Shown: positions 1-10,577, counted from the first letter of the stretch. The stretch is 64,000 bases of DNA from Mangrovibrevibacter kandeliae (GCF_024519155.1 NZ_JANIFJ010000001.1:806001-870000); one strand, 5' to 3'. Made by a program: numbers and translations. Notes: generated from the letters alone by a model not told the origin.

Positions 1-1
1 G

Positions 2-981
<980 letters not shown>

Positions 982-985
<4 letters not shown>

Positions 986-2076
986 AGGACGCTCGCCCCA
1001 TCATCGAGACCGTCGGTCTCGTCAAGCAGTTCGGCGGCCGGCGGCAGCTTCTCAGCCGCTCGCCCGTCGTCCACGCCGTCAACGACGTCTCGCTGCGGGT
1101 GCGGGACGGCGAGACCTTCGCCATCGTCGGCGAATCCGGCTGCGGCAAGTCGACCCTCGGGCGGCTCCTGATCCGCCTGCTCGACCCGACCGGCGGCGAC
1201 GTCATCTACAAGGGCCGCAATCTTGCGAGCCTGTCGGCGACCGAGATGCGCAGGCTGCGGCGCGAGCTGCAGATCGTGTTCCAGGACCCGTTCGCCTCGC
1301 TCAACCCGCGCATGAGCGTCGCCGACATCGTCGGCGAGCCGATCTGGCTGCACGAGACGGCGGGCAAGAAGGAGCGGCGCGAGAAGGTGCTCGACATCTT
1401 CCGCACCGTCGGGCTGCGGCCCGACATGGCCGACCGCTTCCCGCACGAATTCTCCGGCGGCCAGCGCCAGCGCATCGGCATCGCCCGGGCGCTCGCCGGC
1501 GAGCCGAAGCTGATCCTCGGCGACGAACCGGTCTCGGCGCTCGACGTCTCGATCCAGGCGCAGATCGTGAACCTGCTCGAGGAGCTGAAGGAGCGGCTGG
1601 ACCTCACGCTGATCATCGTCGCGCACGATCTCGCCGTCATCCGGCACATGAGCGACCGGGTCGCCGTGATGTATCTTGGCGAGGTGGTCGAGCTCGCCGA
1701 GACGGACGACCTCTTCGAGACGCCGCTTCATCCCTACAGCCAGGCGCTGCTGGACGCGATCCCGGTGCCGAGTCCACGCGCCCGCAGCGCGCAGGCGCCG
1801 GTGCGCGGCGACGTGCCGAGCCCGACCAACCCGCCCAAGGCCTGCCGCTTCCACACCCGCTGCCCGCACGCGCAGCCGATCTGCTCCGAGGTGCGCCCGG
1901 TGCTGGAGCGGGCCGACGAAGGCGGGCGGCAGGTCGCCTGCCACTTCTGGCGGGAGATCCAGGCGGCGGGGTCGAGTGCCCGCGCACCGATCGCGGCGAG
2001 CGCGAACTTCGAGACACGCCTGGCGCTCTACCGCGCCCGGCAGAGCGGCGGCGCTGCGCCGCTGAAGCAACCTTGA
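982..2076 (+). CDS. dppF: Peptide ABC importer ATPase, DppF-like
   Basis: Second ATPase of the importer, 364 residues. I chose the GTG at 982, which overlaps the previous stop by 4 bases and follows GGAGG at 972-976; a longer in-frame reading from 883 would run through the dppD coding end and is unlikely. Walker A GESGCGKS is at 50-57, signature SGGQRQR at 158-164, Walker B LILGDEP at 177-183 and the H-loop His at 215. The C-terminal oligopeptide cap carries Cys288, 294, 301 and 320. After the cap there is an extra tail of about 40 residues rich in Ala and Arg. DppD and DppF normally act as a heterodimer under the two permeases. Confidence 0.95.
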
Positions 2077-2099
2077 GACACAACCAAGAGGGAGTTGGA

Positions 2100-3602
2100 A
2101 TGACCAAGTTGAGATGGATAGCACTGGCCTTCGGGCTGCTCGCCAGCAGCACCGCATCGGCGCAGACGCTGCGGATCGCCCTGCAGGACGATCCGGACAT
2201 GCTGGATCCGCACAAGGCGCGCACCTTCGTCGGCCGCATCGTCTTCACCTCGCTCTGCGACAAGCTGGTCGACATCTCGCCCGACCTGAACTTCGTGCCG
2301 CAGCTGGCGACGGAGTGGTCGTGGAACGAGGCCCAGACGGAGCTGACGTTCAAGCTGCGCGATGGCGTCACCTTCCAGGACGGCTCGACGTTCGATGCCG
2401 ACGCGGTGAAGGCGAACATCGAGCGCGCGATGACGCTGAAGGACTCGAACCGCAAGAGCGAGCTGTCCTCGGTCGACCACGTCGAGGTGGTCGATCCCTC
2501 GACCGTCAAGTTCGTGCTGAAGCAGCCGGACGCGACGCTGCTCGCGACGCTTTCGGACCGTGCCGGCATGATGCTCGCGCCGGACGCGTTCGCCGACGGC
2601 AAGGAGTTCTCGCAGAACCCGGTCTGCTCGGGCCCCTACAAGTACGTCAACCGTGTCCAGAACGACCGGATCGAGCTGACCAAGTATGACGGCTACTGGA
2701 ACGCGAAGGACTATCCCATCGAGGCGGTCACCTTCGTGGCGATCCCCGACAACACGGTGAAGCTCGCCAACCTGCGCTCCGGCGACGTCGACATGATCGA
2801 GCGGGTCGCCCCGTCCGACATTCCGTCGGTGAAGCAGGATAGCAAGCTGACGCTCGTTCCGGTGACCGGGCTCGGCTACATGGGCATCGAGTTCAACGTC
2901 GCCAACGGCGAGCCGTCCAAGCTGCCGATCAACGCTGATAAGCGCGTGCGCGAGGCGCTGCAGTATGCGGTCGGGCGCGACATCATCGACCAAGTCGTCG
3001 GCAACGGCACGTTCCCGCCGGCGCAGCAGCCGTTCCCGCCGTCGAGCCCCTACCACTCGGACAAGTTCCCGGTGGTCGAGCGTGACGTCGACAAGGCGAA
3101 GGCACTGCTCAAGGAAGCGGGCGTCGAGAACCCGACCTTCACGCTCGGCTACGCCAACAACACGACGACCCAGCAGGTCGCCGAGCTGATGCAGGCGATG
3201 GCCGCCGAGGCGGGCTTCACCATCAACCTGCAGCCGCAGGAGTTCGCGGCGCTGCAGGCCGATCTCCAGCAGGGCAAGTTCGAGGTCTCGATCCAGGGCT
3301 GGTCGGGCCGCGTCGATCCCGACGGCAACATCCACCAGTTCGTCACCTGCAAGGGCAACCTCAACGATGGTAAGTACTGCAATGCCGATGTCGACAAGGC
3401 CCTGAATGCGGCCCGCCAGACGAGCGATCCGGAGAAGCGCAAGGCGCTCTACGACGAGGCGCAGACGATCCTGCAGGACGATCTGCCCTGGCTCTACTCC
3501 TACTACCTCCCGTGGCCCTTCGTCGTGTCCGACAAGGTCAAGGGCTTCAAGGCCTATCCGGACGGCATGATCCGCCTCAAGGGCATGACCCTCAGCCAGT
3601 AA
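2100..3602 (+). CDS. Periplasmic peptide-binding protein, family 5 (copy 1)
   Basis: Extracytoplasmic solute-binding protein of the SBP family 5 (DppA/OppA class), 500 residues. An N-terminal Sec signal peptide of about 21 residues ends in Thr-Ala-Ser-Ala before Gln-Thr-Leu-Arg. The mature protein starts with the family pattern of a beta strand followed by Asp-Pro-Asp-Met-Leu-Asp-Pro-His. The start is preceded by a GGGAG ribosome site. It is a close paralogue of the next gene: long stretches are identical or nearly so, for example around RVQNDRIELTKYDGYW and the C-terminal third. A perfect hairpin follows 6 bases after its stop. Which peptides it binds cannot be said from sequence; the linked gamma-glutamyltransferase hints at gamma-glutamyl peptides. 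Confidence 0.9.
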   Translation: MTKLRWIALAFGLLASSTASAQTLRIALQDDPDMLDPHKARTFVGRIVFTSLCDKLVDISPDLNFVPQLATEWSWNEAQTELTFKLRDGVTFQDGSTFDADAVKANIERAMTLKDSNRKSELSSVDHVEVVDPSTVKFVLKQPDATLLATLSDRAGMMLAPDAFADGKEFSQNPVCSGPYKYVNRVQNDRIELTKYDGYWNAKDYPIEAVTFVAIPDNTVKLANLRSGDVDMIERVAPSDIPSVKQDSKLTLVPVTGLGYMGIEFNVANGEPSKLPINADKRVREALQYAVGRDIIDQVVGNGTFPPAQQPFPPSSPYHSDKFPVVERDVDKAKALLKEAGVENPTFTLGYANNTTTQQVAELMQAMAAEAGFTINLQPQEFAALQADLQQGKFEVSIQGWSGRVDPDGNIHQFVTCKGNLNDGKYCNADVDKALNAARQTSDPEKRKALYDEAQTILQDDLPWLYSYYLPWPFVVSDKVKGFKAYPDGMIRLKGMTLSQ

Positions 3603-3608
3603 CGCTCC

Positions 3609-3634
3609 ATGCGGCGCCGTCCGCGGCGCCGCAT
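3609..3634 (+). other. Stem-loop after binding-protein gene 1
   Basis: A perfect 10-base-pair inverted repeat, ATGCGGCGCC (3609-3618) and GGCGCCGCAT (3625-3634), with a 6-base loop. It starts 6 bases after the stop of the first binding-protein gene and is not followed by a T run. The position suggests a role in mRNA 3'-end protection or partial attenuation rather than full termination; this is inference. Confidence 0.6.
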
Positions 3635-3686
3635 CCTCTGTCTCACCGTCGATCCCGCTCTGTTCCTCCCTGTCGAAGGAGTCACG

Positions 3687-5192
3687 ATGAACAGTCTCAA
3701 GCTCGCAGTCCTCGCCGCCGGCCTTCTCGCCACGACGGCCGCCGCCTCCGCCCAGACGCTGCGCGTCGGCCTCGCCGAAGATCCGGATGCGCTCGATCCG
3801 CACAAGGCGCGGACCTATGTCGGGCGCATCGTCTTCACCTCGCTCTGCGACAAGCTGGTCGACATCTCGCCGAAGCTGGACTTCGTGCCGCAACTGGCGA
3901 CCGAATGGTCCTACAACGACGACCAGACCGAGCTGACCTTCAAGCTGCGCGACGGTGTCACCTTTCAGGACGGATCCAAGTTCGACGGCGACGCGGTCAA
4001 GGCGAACATCGAGCGGGCGATGACGCTGCCCGACTCCAACCGCCGGAGCGAGCTGTCCTCGGTCGACCACGTCGAGGTCGTCGATCCCTCGACGGTCAAG
4101 TTCGTGCTGAAGCAGCCGGACGCGACGCTGCTCGCGACTCTCTCGGACCGCGCCGGCATGATGCTCGCGCCCACAGCCTTCGCCGAGGGCAAGGAGTTCT
4201 CGCAGAACCCGATCTGTTCCGGCCCCTACAAGTTCGTCAGGCGCGTTCAGAACGACCGGATCGAGCTGACCAAGTATGACGGCTATTGGGACGCCAAGGA
4301 TTATCCGATCGAGGGGGTGACGTTCCTTCCGATCGTCGACTCGACGGTGAAGCTCGCCAATCTGCGCTCCGGCGACATCGACATGCTCGAGCGGCTCGCG
4401 CCGAACGACGTGCCCTCGGTCAAGGGCGACGCCGCGCTGCAGTTCGTGCCGGTCACCGGCCTCGGCTACAGCTCGATCCGCTTCAACACCAACAACGGGT
4501 CGCGCGCCGAGAACCCGATCGGCAAGGACAAGCGGGTGCGGCAGGCCTTCCAGCTCGCCGTCGACCGCGACGTCATCAACGAGATCATCGGCAACGGCAT
4601 CTTCCCGCCGGCGCAGCAGCCGTTCCCGCCGTCGAGCCCGTATCATTCGGACAAGTTCCCGCCGGTCACGCGCGACGTCGAAAAGGCCAAGGCGCTGCTC
4701 AAGGAGGCCGGCGTCGAGCATCCGAGCTTCGAGCTCGACTTCGGCACCGGCAGCGCCAACCAGCAGTTCGCTGAACTGGTGCAGGCGATGGCGGCCGAAG
4801 CCGGCTTCGACATCAAGCTGCGGGCCACCGAATTTGCGGCCATGCAGAAGGAGATGGAGCAGGGGAACTTCGACGCGGCACTGATCGGCTGGTCCGGGCG
4901 CGTCGACCCCGACGGCAACATCCACCAGTTCGCCACCTGCAAGGGCAACCTCAACGACTCCAAGTACTGCAACGAGGAGGTCGACAAGGCTCTCAACGCG
5001 GCGCGCCGCACCAGCGATGTCGAAGAGCGCAAGGCGCTCTACGACGAGGCGCAGACGATCCTTCAGGACGACCTGCCTCTGGTCTACACCTACTACCAGC
5101 CCTGGCCCTTCGTGCTGTCCCAGAAGGTGAAGGGGTTCGAAGCCTATCCGGACGGCATGATCCGCCTGAAGGGCATGAGCCTCGGCGACTGA
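3687..5192 (+). CDS. Periplasmic peptide-binding protein, family 5 (copy 2)
   Basis: Second family 5 solute-binding protein, 501 residues, paralogous to the gene just upstream and probably born by tandem duplication. A signal peptide of about 22 residues (hydrophobic core Leu-Ala-Val-Leu-Ala-Ala-Gly-Leu-Leu) ends in Ala-Ser-Ala before Gln-Thr-Leu. The ATG at 3687 is preceded by GAAGGAG, which decides it over an in-frame start at 3609 lying in the hairpin. Both copies share the hinge and C-terminal segments almost unchanged, while the segments around residues 240-270 and 330-345 differ more, as expected if ligand preference has diverged. Followed by another hairpin and then the permease genes. 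Confidence 0.9.
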   Translation: MNSLKLAVLAAGLLATTAAASAQTLRVGLAEDPDALDPHKARTYVGRIVFTSLCDKLVDISPKLDFVPQLATEWSYNDDQTELTFKLRDGVTFQDGSKFDGDAVKANIERAMTLPDSNRRSELSSVDHVEVVDPSTVKFVLKQPDATLLATLSDRAGMMLAPTAFAEGKEFSQNPICSGPYKFVRRVQNDRIELTKYDGYWDAKDYPIEGVTFLPIVDSTVKLANLRSGDIDMLERLAPNDVPSVKGDAALQFVPVTGLGYSSIRFNTNNGSRAENPIGKDKRVRQAFQLAVDRDVINEIIGNGIFPPAQQPFPPSSPYHSDKFPPVTRDVEKAKALLKEAGVEHPSFELDFGTGSANQQFAELVQAMAAEAGFDIKLRATEFAAMQKEMEQGNFDAALIGWSGRVDPDGNIHQFATCKGNLNDSKYCNEEVDKALNAARRTSDVEERKALYDEAQTILQDDLPLVYTYYQPWPFVLSQKVKGFEAYPDGMIRLKGMSLGD

Positions 5193-5202
5193 GGTCGCTT
5201 CC

Positions 5203-5228
5203 GCCGGGCGGCCCAGTGGTCGCCCGGC
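5203..5228 (+). other. Stem-loop after binding-protein gene 2
   Basis: Perfect 8-base-pair inverted repeat, GCCGGGCG (5203-5210) and CGCCCGGC (5221-5228), loop of 10 bases, starting 10 bases after the stop of the second binding-protein gene and 21 bases before the permease start. It fills most of the gap between the highly expressed class of gene (binding protein) and the low-expression class (permease), the usual place for a stabilising or attenuating hairpin. No T run follows. Confidence 0.5.
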
Positions 5229-5249
5229 TCTTCCGCTACAAGGACCGTC

Positions 5250-6194
5250 ATGGCTCAGCTGATCCTCCGGCGCCTGCTCGTCGCCATCCCGACCATCATC
5301 ATCGTCTCGATGCTGGTCTTCTCGCTGCAGAAGCTCCTGCCGGGCGATCCCGTGCTCGTCATGGCGGGCGAGGAGCGCGATCCGCAGGTGATCGAGTTCC
5401 TGCGCGAGAAGTATCACCTGAACGACCCGCTGCCGGTGCAGTACGGCTACTGGGTCGCGCACGTGCTGCAGGGCGATTTCGGGATCTCGCTTCGGACGGA
5501 CACGCCGGTGACGACGCTGGTCGCCCAGAAGCTGCCGGTCACGATCCAACTGGCCATCATGGCGATGATCGTCGCCGTTGTAATCGGCGTGCCGACCGGC
5601 ATTCTCTCCGCCGTGCGGAAGGGAACGCTCGTCGACTACGGCGCCAACGTCGTGGCGCTCTCGGGACTCTCCATCCCGAACTTCTGGCTCGGCATTCTCC
5701 TGATCTTCCTCGTCTCGGTGAAGCTCGGCTGGCTGCCGGCCTCGGGCTATGTCCCGCCCGGCGAGGACCTCTGGCTGTCGATCAAGACCATGCTGATGCC
5801 GTCCTTCGTGCTCGGCACGGCGCTCGCCGCGACGCTGATGCGCCACACCCGCTCGGCGATGATCGGCGTCCTGCGCTCGGACTACATCCGCACCGCCCGG
5901 GCCAAGGGCCTGCGGCAGGGCAAGGTCGTCTACAAGCACGCGCTGCGCAACGCGCTGGTGCCGATCGTGACGCTCCTGACGCTGCTCTTCGGCGAGCTTC
6001 TCGGCGGCGCCGTCTTGACCGAGCAGATCTTCACCATCCCCGGCTTCGGCAAGCTCGTCGTCGACGCCGTCTTCACCCGTGACTATGCCGTGGTGCAGGG
6101 GATCGTCCTGTGCACGGCGATCGGCTTCATCGCCATGAACCTTCTGGCCGACGTGCTCTACATCCTGATCAACCCGCGACTGAGGGGCGCCTGA
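5250..6194 (+). CDS. dppB: Peptide ABC importer permease, DppB-like
   Basis: Inner-membrane permease, 314 residues, of the binding-protein-dependent transport family (BPD_transp_1). It has the N-terminal signature of DppB/OppB proteins (a first membrane helix, then the KLLPGDP segment near residue 30) and further helices near 100-125, 135-160, 180-205, 235-260 and 280-305. The EAA loop that docks on the ATPases reads DYIRTARAKGL near residues 211-221. The ATG at 5250 lies just after a hairpin. The stop overlaps the next ATG (TGATG), so the two permeases are translationally coupled. Confidence 0.93.
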   Translation: MAQLILRRLLVAIPTIIIVSMLVFSLQKLLPGDPVLVMAGEERDPQVIEFLREKYHLNDPLPVQYGYWVAHVLQGDFGISLRTDTPVTTLVAQKLPVTIQLAIMAMIVAVVIGVPTGILSAVRKGTLVDYGANVVALSGLSIPNFWLGILLIFLVSVKLGWLPASGYVPPGEDLWLSIKTMLMPSFVLGTALAATLMRHTRSAMIGVLRSDYIRTARAKGLRQGKVVYKHALRNALVPIVTLLTLLFGELLGGAVLTEQIFTIPGFGKLVVDAVFTRDYAVVQGIVLCTAIGFIAMNLLADVLYILINPRLRGA

Positions 6195-7141
6195 TGGCCG
6201 CGACCACCCTCGACGACACCCGTGACGCGCCCGCCGGGCTCGACGCCGAGGCGAGACCGGTCGACGTCAAGGTCGCCGCGGCGGACGCGGCGAGCGAGGT
6301 CGTGCCGCCGAAGCGCAATCGCGCCCTGCGCAAGTTCCTCGCCAACAAGCCGGCGATCGTCGGCGGCGGCGCGGTGTTGTTCTTCATCCTGGTCGCCATC
6401 CTCGCGCCCTTGCTCACCGGCTATGATCCGCTCGCCACGAGCTTCACCGCGATCCGCAAGGCGCCGTCGGCGGCGCACTGGTTCGGCACCGACGAGCTCG
6501 GCCGCGACATCCTCAGCCGCATGGCCTTCGGTGCACGCGCCTCGCTGCTCGCCGGCGTCGTGTCGGTGGCGATCGCGGTTGCGGTCGGCGTGCCGCTCGG
6601 CCTGCTTGCCGGCTTCTTCGGCGGCTGGGTGGACATGGTGATCTCGCGCGTTGCCGACGCGCTGCTGGCGATCCCGTTCCTGATCCTCGCGATCGCGCTC
6701 GCCTCCTTCCTCGGTCCGAGCCTGACCAATGCGATGATCGCGATCGGCCTCTCCGGTACGCCGATCTTCATTCGCCTCGCCCGCGGCCAGACGTTGAGCG
6801 TCAAGGCGGAGGACTACGTCGAGGGCGCGCGGGCGATCGGCCTGCCGGACCGCTGGATCCTGATCCGCTACGTCTTCCCCAACATCCTGCCGCCGCTGAT
6901 CGTGCAGGGCACGCTGACGGTGGCGACCGCGATCATCGCCGAGGCGAGCCTCTCCTTCCTCGGCCTCGGGCAGCAGCCGCCCGCACCCTCCTGGGGTTCG
7001 ATGCTGAACACCGCCAAGAACTTCATGGAGCAGGCGCCGTGGATGTCGATCTTCCCCGGCATCGCGATCTTCCTTCTCGTCCTCGGCTTCAACCTCCTTG
7101 GCGACGGCCTGCGCGACGCGCTCGACCCGCGCGAGAACTGA
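6194..7141 (+). CDS. dppC: Peptide ABC importer permease, DppC-like
   Basis: Second permease of the importer, 315 residues. A soluble Ala/Asp-rich N-terminal stretch of about 45 residues precedes the first membrane helix (VGGGAVLFFILVAILAPLL), as is usual in DppC/OppC proteins. The family marker HWFGTDELGRDILSR follows at about residues 95-110, and the EAA docking loop reads EDYVEGARAIGLP near 204-216. The start ATG overlaps the dppB stop by one base. It ends 28 bases before the gamma-glutamyltransferase gene, so that gene is very likely in the same operon. Confidence 0.93.
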   Translation: MAATTLDDTRDAPAGLDAEARPVDVKVAAADAASEVVPPKRNRALRKFLANKPAIVGGGAVLFFILVAILAPLLTGYDPLATSFTAIRKAPSAAHWFGTDELGRDILSRMAFGARASLLAGVVSVAIAVAVGVPLGLLAGFFGGWVDMVISRVADALLAIPFLILAIALASFLGPSLTNAMIAIGLSGTPIFIRLARGQTLSVKAEDYVEGARAIGLPDRWILIRYVFPNILPPLIVQGTLTVATAIIAEASLSFLGLGQQPPAPSWGSMLNTAKNFMEQAPWMSIFPGIAIFLLVLGFNLLGDGLRDALDPREN

Positions 7142-7169
7142 CGCTTCCATCTGTCTGAAAGGCATGACG

Positions 7170-8963
7170 ATGTTTACCACCCGTCCCGAACTGCTCGGCA
7201 CCTTCGGTGCCGTCGCGTCGACTCATTGGCTGGCGACGGCGGTCGGCATGTCGATGCTGGAGCGCGGCGGCAACGCCTTCGATGCCGGCATCGCCACCGC
7301 CTTCGTCCTGCAGGTGGTCGAGCCGCATCTCGTCGGTCCCGGCGGCGACGTGCCGATCATCTTCCACTCCGCCAAGACCGGCCGCACCGAGGTGATCACC
7401 GGCCAGGCGCCGGCGCCGGCCGGCGCCACCATCGAGCACTACAAGCGCGAGGGACTGACGCTGATCCCGGGCAACGGTCTCCTTGCGACCGTGATCCCGG
7501 GCTCCTTCGACGCCTGGATGCTGCTCCTGCGCGACCACGGCACGATGAGCGTGCGCGACGTGCTCGAGCCGGCGATCTACTACGCCGAGAAGGGCCATCC
7601 GGTGCTGCCGCGCGTGTCGGCCACCATCCATGGCCTCAAGACCTTCTTCGAGACGGAGTGGCCGACCTCGGCCGCCGCCTTCCTGCCGAACGGCGCGGCC
7701 CCGGAGCCCTGGTCGCTGTTCAAGAACCCGGCGCTCGCGGCAACCTGGACCCGCGTCATCGTCGAGGCCGAGTCGGCCGGCGGCGATCGCGAGCGGCAGA
7801 TCGAGGCGGCCCGCAACGCCTTCTACAAGGGCTTCGTCGCCGAGGCGATCGACGGCTTCGTGCGCAAGAACGAGGCCATGGACGAGAGCGGCTCGCGCCA
7901 CAAGGGCGTGCTCACCGCCGCCGACCTTGCCGGCTGGCAGGCGGGCTACGAGGCGCCGCTGACCTATGACTATGGCGGCCAGACGGTGAACAAGATCGGG
8001 CCGTGGGGGCAGGGGCCGGTCTTCCTGCAGACGCTGGCGCTGCTCAAGGGCTTCGATCTCGACGCGACCGACCCCTCCGGGGCCGAGTTCATCCATCTCG
8101 TGACCGAAGCGATGAAGCTCGCCTTCGCCGACCGCGAGGCCTATTACGGCGATCCCGCCTTCGTCGACGTGCCGCTCGAGACGCTGCTGTCGGATGCCTA
8201 CAATGACGAGCGGCGCAAGCTGATCGCCGAGACGGCGTCCTTCGACCTTCGGCCGGGCCGCATCGCCGGCTACGAGGCGCAGGTCGACCGCGTGATGGCC
8301 GTCCTGGAGCGCCTGTCGGCCAAGGGCAGCGCCGGTCAGAGCAACGAACCGACGACGGCTGCCATGCAGTCCGCGCGGCGCGGCGACACCGTGCACGTGG
8401 ACGCCGCCGACCGCTGGGGCAACGTCATGGCGGCGATGCCGTCGGGCGGCTGGCTGCAGTCCTCGCCGATGATCCCCGAGCTTGGCTTCATGCTGAATTC
8501 GCGCGCCCAGATGTTCTGGCTGGAGCCGGACCTGCCGACTTCGCTGGAGCCGGGCAAGCGGCCGCGCACGACGCTGACGCCGACGCTGACGACGCGCGAC
8601 GGCAAGCCCCACATGGCCTTCGGCTCGCCGGGCGGCGACCAGCAGGAGCAGTGGCAGCTGCTGCTCTTCCTGCGCAAGGTCCACCACAAGCTCAACCTGC
8701 AGGAGGCGATCGACCTGCCGATGAGCCATACGACACACTTCCCGACCTCCTTCTATCCGCGCAACCGCGTGCCGGGGCACCTCATCGCCGAGGCGAACTT
8801 TGCGCCCGCGGTGCTGGAGGAGCTGCGTCGCCGCGGGCATGACCTCGAGGTTGCGCCGGAGTGGACGGTGGGGCGGCTCGTGGCCGTGGCGCGCGAGGCC
8901 GATGGCCTCCTGCGCGCGGCGGCAACGCCGCGCCTGATGCAGGCCTACGCCATCGCCCGCTGA
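7170..8963 (+). CDS. ggt: Gamma-glutamyltransferase family protein, probably cytoplasmic
   Basis: Ntn-hydrolase of the gamma-glutamyltranspeptidase family, 597 residues; such enzymes cleave themselves and then use the new N-terminal Thr to attack gamma-glutamyl bonds. The likely cleavage site is before Thr407, in the context GDTVHVDAADRWGN, which matches the family segment T-x-H-x-x-x-x-D-x-x-G-N. GSPGGD further downstream is the conserved small-subunit Gly loop. I chose the second of two in-frame ATGs (7170, not 7164) because AAAGG ends too close to the first. There is no signal peptide, unlike classical periplasmic GGT, so it should act on peptides after import by the surrounding transporter. 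A cephalosporin-acylase-like member of the family is the main alternative. Confidence 0.85.
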   Translation: MFTTRPELLGTFGAVASTHWLATAVGMSMLERGGNAFDAGIATAFVLQVVEPHLVGPGGDVPIIFHSAKTGRTEVITGQAPAPAGATIEHYKREGLTLIPGNGLLATVIPGSFDAWMLLLRDHGTMSVRDVLEPAIYYAEKGHPVLPRVSATIHGLKTFFETEWPTSAAAFLPNGAAPEPWSLFKNPALAATWTRVIVEAESAGGDRERQIEAARNAFYKGFVAEAIDGFVRKNEAMDESGSRHKGVLTAADLAGWQAGYEAPLTYDYGGQTVNKIGPWGQGPVFLQTLALLKGFDLDATDPSGAEFIHLVTEAMKLAFADREAYYGDPAFVDVPLETLLSDAYNDERRKLIAETASFDLRPGRIAGYEAQVDRVMAVLERLSAKGSAGQSNEPTTAAMQSARRGDTVHVDAADRWGNVMAAMPSGGWLQSSPMIPELGFMLNSRAQMFWLEPDLPTSLEPGKRPRTTLTPTLTTRDGKPHMAFGSPGGDQQEQWQLLLFLRKVHHKLNLQEAIDLPMSHTTHFPTSFYPRNRVPGHLIAEANFAPAVLEELRRRGHDLEVAPEWTVGRLVAVAREADGLLRAAATPRLMQAYAIAR

Positions 8964-9001
8964 GGCGGCGCGAGGGACCGGTTCGCACACGCGTTCAAGG
9001 A

Positions 9002-9023
9002 CCAGCCGGCAGCGACCGGCTGG
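9002..9023 (+). other. Stem-loop before binding-protein gene 3
   Basis: Perfect 8-base-pair inverted repeat CCAGCCGG (9002-9009) and CCGGCTGG (9016-9023) with a 6-base loop, in the 120-base gap between the gamma-glutamyltransferase gene and the third binding-protein gene. The downstream bases are purine-rich (CTCAAAGGGAAAGG), not a T run, so complete termination is not expected. It may separate expression of the two genes. Confidence 0.45.
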
Positions 9024-9083
9024 CGCTCAAAGGGAAAGGGACGCCCGCCACCCCAGCGCCACCGGCGCGACAGGAGTTCTGGC

Positions 9084-10577
9084 ATGCGTTACCCGCTTAT
9101 CGTTGCGACGCTGGCCGCCTTGAGTGCGACCAGCGCCTTTGCCGCCGACTTCAGGATCGGCCTGCAGGACGACATCGACCTGCTCGATCCCGCCCGCTCG
9201 CGCACCTTCGTGGGCGAGGTGGTGTTCGAGTCGCTCTGCGACAGCCTCGTCGCCGTCGGGGCTGACCTGAAGGCGACGCCGGAACTCGCCAGGGACTGGT
9301 CGTGGAACGACGACCATACCGTCCTCACCATGTCGCTGATCCCCGGCATGGTCTTCCATGACGGCAATCCGATCACGGCGGAGGCGGTGAAGGCCAATCT
9401 CGATCGCGCCCGCACGCTGCAGGACTCGATGCGCAAGACCGAGCTGCAGTCGGTCGACCATATCGACGTCGTCGACGACCTGACCTTCAAGATCTCGCTT
9501 AAGCAACCCGACCCGACGCTGCTGCCGCAGCTTTCCAACCGGGCCGGCATGATTGCCTCGCCGGCGGCCTTCGCCGAGGGCAAGGACTTCAGCCAGGCGC
9601 CGGTCTGCTCCGGTCCCTACAAGTTCGTCTCGCGCCAGCAGAACTACCAGATCGTGCTGGAGAAGTTCGACCAGTACCGCAACGCTGGCGACTACCACTT
9701 CGACCGCGTCGTCTTCCTGCCGATCCCAGACACGACAGTGCGCCTTGCCAACCTGCGCTCGGGCGATCTCGATATGCTGGAGCGCCTCGCCCCGGCCGAC
9801 ATCCCGGCGGTGCGGGACGATCCCAACCTGCAGCTCGCGCTGGTGACGAGCGTCGGCTATCAGGGCCTGACGATCAATGTCGGCAACGGCGTGCGGGCCG
9901 ACGGCCCGTTGAAGGACAAGCGGGTGCGTCAGGCGCTGCAATATGCGATCGACCGCGACGTCATCAACGAGGTCGTGGGCGCCGGCACCTTCCAGCCGGC
10001 GCAGCAGCCCTTCGGCCCGGACAGCCCCTATCACGACGATGCCTTCCCGGTGACCGGGCGGGACGTCGAGAAGTCGAAAGCCCTGTTGAAGGAGGCCGGC
10101 TACGACCGGGTGCCCTTCGAGCTCATCTTCGCCAACTCGACCACCGGCCAGCAGATTGCCGAATTGATCCAGGCGATGGTTGCCGAGGCCGGGTTCGACG
10201 TGACGCTGAAGGCGACCGAGTTCGCGTCCATGCTGCAGGCGACCAAGATCGGCGACTACGACGTCGTCCAGGTCGGCTGGTCCGGCCGCTACGACCCGGA
10301 CGGCAACCTGCACCAGTTCGTCACCTGTGGCGCCGGCCTCAACTATGCCGGCTACTGCAGCCAGGCGGTCGACGACCTTCTCAACAAGGCCAAGGTGACG
10401 CCGGACGTCGAGGCGCGCAAGGATCTCTACGATCAGGCGCAGGCGATCCTGCAGGACGAGCTGCCGCTGATCTACGTCTATCACCAGCCCTGGCCCTTCG
10501 TGCTGGCCAAGGACGTGCACGGCTTCACGCCGCTGCCGACCGGGCTGATCAGCCTGAAGGGCGTGACGAAGGGATGA
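9084..10577 (+). CDS. Periplasmic peptide-binding protein, family 5 (copy 3)
   Basis: Third family 5 solute-binding protein of the cluster, 497 residues. Signal peptide of about 20 residues ending Ser-Ala-Phe-Ala before Ala-Asp-Phe-Arg. It follows GGAG at a good distance. It is clearly homologous to the other two copies (same QPDPTLL, LANLRSGDLDMLERLAP and GWSGRYDPDGN blocks) but more divergent, so it is probably an older duplicate. One transporter served by three receptors is known among Opp/Dpp systems and usually widens the peptide range. A strong hairpin lies 12 bases past the stop. Confidence 0.9.
   Translation: MRYPLIVATLAALSATSAFAADFRIGLQDDIDLLDPARSRTFVGEVVFESLCDSLVAVGADLKATPELARDWSWNDDHTVLTMSLIPGMVFHDGNPITAEAVKANLDRARTLQDSMRKTELQSVDHIDVVDDLTFKISLKQPDPTLLPQLSNRAGMIASPAAFAEGKDFSQAPVCSGPYKFVSRQQNYQIVLEKFDQYRNAGDYHFDRVVFLPIPDTTVRLANLRSGDLDMLERLAPADIPAVRDDPNLQLALVTSVGYQGLTINVGNGVRADGPLKDKRVRQALQYAIDRDVINEVVGAGTFQPAQQPFGPDSPYHDDAFPVTGRDVEKSKALLKEAGYDRVPFELIFANSTTGQQIAELIQAMVAEAGFDVTLKATEFASMLQATKIGDYDVVQVGWSGRYDPDGNLHQFVTCGAGLNYAGYCSQAVDDLLNKAKVTPDVEARKDLYDQAQAILQDELPLIYVYHQPWPFVLAKDVHGFTPLPTGLISLKGVTKG

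Noticed and set aside
2028-5939. A 1,303-codon open frame on the minus strand
   Set aside because: It is antisense to two binding-protein genes and dppB. Its translation is Arg/Asp/His-rich with no domain, as expected of shadow frames in high-GC DNA.
7170-8963. Periplasmic GGT with an upstream start giving a signal peptide
   Set aside because: The in-frame extension upstream lies inside dppC and yields no hydrophobic signal-like segment.
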